DNA from: Rotaria socialis
Taxonomy: Eukaryota > Rotifera > Eurotatoria > Philodinida > Philodinidae
Length of the DNA stretch: 64,000 nucleotides
Assembly (NCBI GenBank): GCA_905331475.1
Contig: CAJNYU010003647.1
Span: 1-64,000, forward strand
Direction of reading: 5' to 3'
Shown: positions 61,301 through 64,000 of the stretch, piece after piece
Numbering within the stretch: the stretch's first letter is position 1
Layout of the letters: every line of letters begins with the position of its first letter
Position numbers and translations under genes: made by a program
Notes under the pieces: generated by a model
What the model was told of the DNA's origin: nothing
The model's database searches: none
The model's input: only the letters and a program-made list of their open reading frames with translations

Positions 61301-61725
61301 GTAATTCATCGAAAGCCTTTGCAGAAAAAAAAGAAATTGACATTTAAACATACGTATATATTTATCTCTTTCTTTTTGTTTTACTCGAATTTTTGTTGTT
61401 GAATCTTTTTTAGTTAATTTACGTAGTATGACACGTAATTCTGGATCGATATCATTATCAATACCATATTCATCGATACCATTTGTCATAGGCAATTCTC
61501 CTATTGAAGTAAAATATGTAATCTTAACTTTTTTTTAAGGATTTTTATAAGTAAACATTTACCAGAAAATAATGCAAACGGGGATATCCCATGAGTCAAC
61601 AACGTAGCAGTCGCTTTTGTGCTGCTTGCAGGCTGGAAAATATTCACACATGAATATAAAGTTCAAAGAAGAAAGTTACTTACTTTTAAATTTCCACGAG
61701 TTCTTTGTGTACCGCGTTTTGACAT
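55332..61725 (-). CDS. LTN1: Listerin E3 ubiquitin ligase (ribosome quality control)
   Basis: Fourteen exons (61684-61725, 61563-61632, 61385-61500, 61215-61316, 60877-61157, 60633-60813, 60215-60585, 60032-60158, 59257-59979, 59106-59185, 56627-59046, 55677-56104, 55447-55611, 55332-55391) join to 5166 nt, 1721 aa; human LTN1 is about 1766 aa. Start MSKRGTQRTRGNLK matches the conserved N-terminus. LRVILRKLTKKDSTTKI, a long HEAT/ARM-like solenoid (WLMAQCDSYAPAA), an RWD-like region (about 1510-1645) and a C-terminal RING variant follow. RING ligands: C1672, C1675, C1690, C1693, H1698, C1701, C1714, C1717. It ubiquitinates stalled nascent chains on 60S subunits. It is the first gene of a four-gene run; its own ATG lacks an AG acceptor, as expected for an operon's lead gene. 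Confidence 0.95.
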
Positions 61726-63313
61726 TTTAAAAACAAATATGTTTCGGTATCTAAACGTAAAGGTGATATTGGTGAGTATTACAGCAGAAAGGTATTGCAA
61801 GTTATTGCATCAAAATATTTATCGTAAAACTGCCTATAAACTTCGTTTGCAGCAGAAAACGACATAGCGAATTATGAAGGAAATGAAAAAATCTGAGTCA
61901 TGAATGAATAAGTCCAATCTTTTTTTTTGTTTTCTGATCGTTGCAGACAAATCATAAACTACGCAGACGAAATCATGATTGTTAGAGACATCTATTGGAA
62001 AAGCTAGACATATTCCTTTCGCAGGCAGGGATTTGAAACAAAATATTTTAAGAGATTGATTTTTATATAGTATTTGAATATCTAATTGAATTTTTTTAAG
62101 CTTTATAAATTTAAGGAAAAAACAAAAAAATTCGTCAAACACTAACCTACAAAAGTTTATTGAATTTATTGTTTATCTGATATTCATTGATATATCAATT
62201 CCAAGAGTTTGAAATAATCAGATCATCTTCGAAGATCAGGTTGACTTTGTTCCAGCTTTTTGGTTATTATCTTACATGATGCGTGTTTGTAATGGGAAAA
62301 ATAGATATTCATCATTCGAGAAGATAAAATCCTAGAGATCAGCAGTTCAAATTTATCAGTAAAGTTTTTCAACTGAAGAAAGTTTTACTGTTTAATAGCA
62401 TGTTGCTGACTAGAATGTAAATGTCTTGAAGTACATTTTTATACCTTGGTTAAAAAGATTAGAAATTTCTTTCGACAGGTGGCCGTAGAATAGTGAGACT
62501 AAAAAGGTGCGAGTTTTATTACTCTAGAATGTATGACCTTGAAGTGAGTGATGTGTATAAAAAAAAACATACTATCACAACGATTTGAGCCCTTTTTAAA
62601 TTATAAATGTATTGATAAAATGTCTTTGATAAAAACAAGAATTTTTCTCACTGTAAAGTCATACATATTAATATTTACTATAAACGTGATAAAATATTCA
62701 AAATCTTGAAATTTTCTATTTCCTGCCGTTCACAGTATGAATAGTTTCAATTATGTTCCTCGAATAGACGTGGAAGGCAATTTTCAAGCGCACACTTCAT
62801 AGCTCGTAAAGAAAAAATGATTATACTTTTTGATAGCATGACATATACATGCATAGTTTGTTACCAATAGGTATAAAAACGGTAACACGCAGTCATGCAT
62901 AATACGAACATATCACATCAACAATCATCGACGATTTATTCTTTAGAAAGAGAACAATGTTTATTTTAAAATATTATGCTCTATTCGCCTGTGTCGCGCA
63001 TCGACTAAGCGTATCATTGATAGGATTTTGAAATATCATCTATATACATTACCATTTGAAAATGCAAGCTTAAAAATGCAGAGTATAGAAGACGAAATTC
63101 GACTGAAATAATCAAAGACAAGTCTATGAATCTCTAAACTGCTTTAATATAGAATGAATTGTTGAAATACATTAAAGAATAATAGATCACAAACATAGAT
63201 ACTAGCAATTGACATATTAAAAAATATGAAAAAATAAATAAATATACAAAAAATAAATCAGATGTCACTTATGAAAATTTCAATAATAATGCTGTGTTTT
63301 ATTTTAGAAATAA
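61726..63313. other. Intergenic DNA upstream of LTN1
   Basis: No gene is supported. GGTATAAAAACGG at about 62870 looks like a TATA box on the plus strand, but no convincing coding frame follows it. The LTN1 promoter should lie near 61730-61900. Confidence 0.4.
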
Positions 63314-64000
63314 TCATAAAGATAACGAATTTGCCAAATCGTTGTTAACATTTGGCTGCATCCATTGAACTTCTGGATCATTCATCTTTGCTGTTGTTAT
63401 TATTAAACTAATAATTAATAAGAGAAGCATAAGTCCAATAATACAATAGCAAATAACAGCCAATGTCAAAGCTAATTTTCTCAGTCTTTGCACAAGAACA
63501 GTCCGTTTTCTTTGCATATTCAATACACGATTAACTTCATTTAGGAATTCCCAAAAAAGTGTTCCATGTGGTACGTCTTGTTTACTGAAATAGTAAAGTA
63601 AATTTTGTAATGCTAATGGTTCATCGCCAAGACGATCATAGACGAGTGCATCTTCCGGTTTAACAAAACTTGTATCGTAGGTTTTAATACGTCTATTATC
63701 AATAGCCAGAACGAATTGTTTAACAGCATGAAAATTTTCTTCTTGGTCGATATTTTTTATTTCTTCTTGAGCACGTTTAAGTTCACGTTTCATTTGTAAG
63801 CCTAAGTAGAAATCTGGCACGTTATTATCACGACCACGTTCATTAAAACCCATAAAACGTATACGATGTAAGTTACGACGTACAATTAGCCAATTAGAAT
63901 TAGGAGACAAGGTGTATGAAGTAAGCGGAGCTTCATAGTCTGGATCTACATCGCGTCGTTGGCGGCTAGTCGCTGATGAGGTTTTAACTTTTGAACTACG
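63314..64000 (-). CDS. Membrane protein with one C-terminal transmembrane helix (5' end outside window)
   Basis: An open frame runs from the window edge to the stop at 63314, giving at least 228 residues. The visible N-terminal part is Arg/Ser-rich. A globular charged region with NLHRIRFMGFNERG and a helical QMKRELKRAQEEIKNI follows. A strongly hydrophobic helix (about 30 residues, Leu/Ile-rich, encoded near 63390-63470) comes last, with about 25 polar residues after it. This suggests a single-pass or tail-anchored protein with a mostly cytosolic domain. I do not recognise the family. The start lies upstream of the window or in another exon. Confidence 0.6.
   Translation of the reverse strand, partial: RSSKVKTSSATSRQRRDVDPDYEAPLTSYTLSPNSNWLIVRRNLHRIRFMGFNERGRDNNVPDFYLGLQMKRELKRAQEEIKNIDQEENFHAVKQFVLAIDNRRIKTYDTSFVKPEDALVYDRLGDEPLALQNLLYYFSKQDVPHGTLFWEFLNEVNRVLNMQRKRTVLVQRLRKLALTLAVICYCIIGLMLLLLIISLIITTAKMNDPEVQWMQPNVNNDLANSLSL

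Noticed and set aside
61834..62142. 102-codon min-strand frame upstream of LTN1
   Set aside because: AT-rich, no domain, no splice continuity with LTN1.
1..64000. tRNA, rRNA and CRISPR signals
   Set aside because: I saw no tRNA A/B-box pair with a foldable cloverleaf, no rRNA block, and no regularly spaced direct repeats of CRISPR type.

Overview
The window looks like nuclear DNA of a small-genome invertebrate animal, most likely a bdelloid rotifer; that taxon is an inference. Coding sequence is AT-rich and split by very short introns (mostly 50-65 nt, GT..AG). The recognisable proteins are ordinary animal ones (LTN1, BUB3, RPIA, TRAPPC6, GATAD1, CCP110, TSNAXIP1 homologs). Non-coding DNA is full of small inverted-repeat elements, and short (GTGTGG)n-like tracts recur, resembling the TGTGGG telomere repeat I recall for bdelloids. 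I rebuilt the exons by hand from splice signals. Every multi-exon model below has a coding length divisible by three, and the known families come out close to their usual lengths (LTN1 1721 aa, BUB3 330 aa, RPIA 241 aa).

Layout. 1-15.9 kb is a gene-poor, repeat-dense zone. It holds one intact gene, a GT11 alpha-1,2-fucosyltransferase at 4.75-6.03 kb (-), one small unknown ORF, a 2.5-kb composite long-inverted-repeat element, a hAT-type MITE with a perfect 8-bp target duplication, a foldback element, an array of intron-like 82-84 bp units, and a 121-N assembly gap. 15.99-19.37 kb (-) encodes a PARP with two PBZ fingers, a coiled coil, an ADP-ribosyltransferase domain and a C-terminal BRCT-like region. 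21.1-23.6 kb (+) encodes an unrecognised protein with four repeated Cys-Cys-His-His modules. 23.76-25.05 kb (-) and 25.14-27.07 kb (+) are a divergent pair: an unknown coiled-coil protein and a CCP110-like centriole protein.

28.8-29.8 kb (+) is a two-Ig-domain surface protein. 31.0-32.3 kb (+) is a TSNAXIP1-like protein. 32.3-36.6 kb is gene-poor with decayed fragments. 36.67-37.76 kb (+) is GATAD1. 38.9-39.5 kb (+) is a MORN-repeat protein. 39.7-41.65 kb (-) is a SUEL-lectin plus CUB single-pass receptor. About 5 kb of intergenic DNA follows, then a Gly/Tyr-rich small peptide gene (46.7-47.0 kb, -) and an RRM-like protein (47.57-48.54 kb, -).

51.7-61.7 kb (-) is a tight run of four co-oriented housekeeping genes, LTN1 > RPIA > BUB3 > TRAPPC6. 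They are separated by only 107, 100 and 112 bp, and each downstream ATG sits just after a pyrimidine-rich AG. This is a good candidate for an operon resolved by spliced-leader trans-splicing. A partial membrane-protein gene runs off the right edge. The strongest leads are this candidate operon, the PBZ-PARP-BRCT gene, the four-module CCHH protein, the intron-like tandem array and the dispersed telomere-like tracts.
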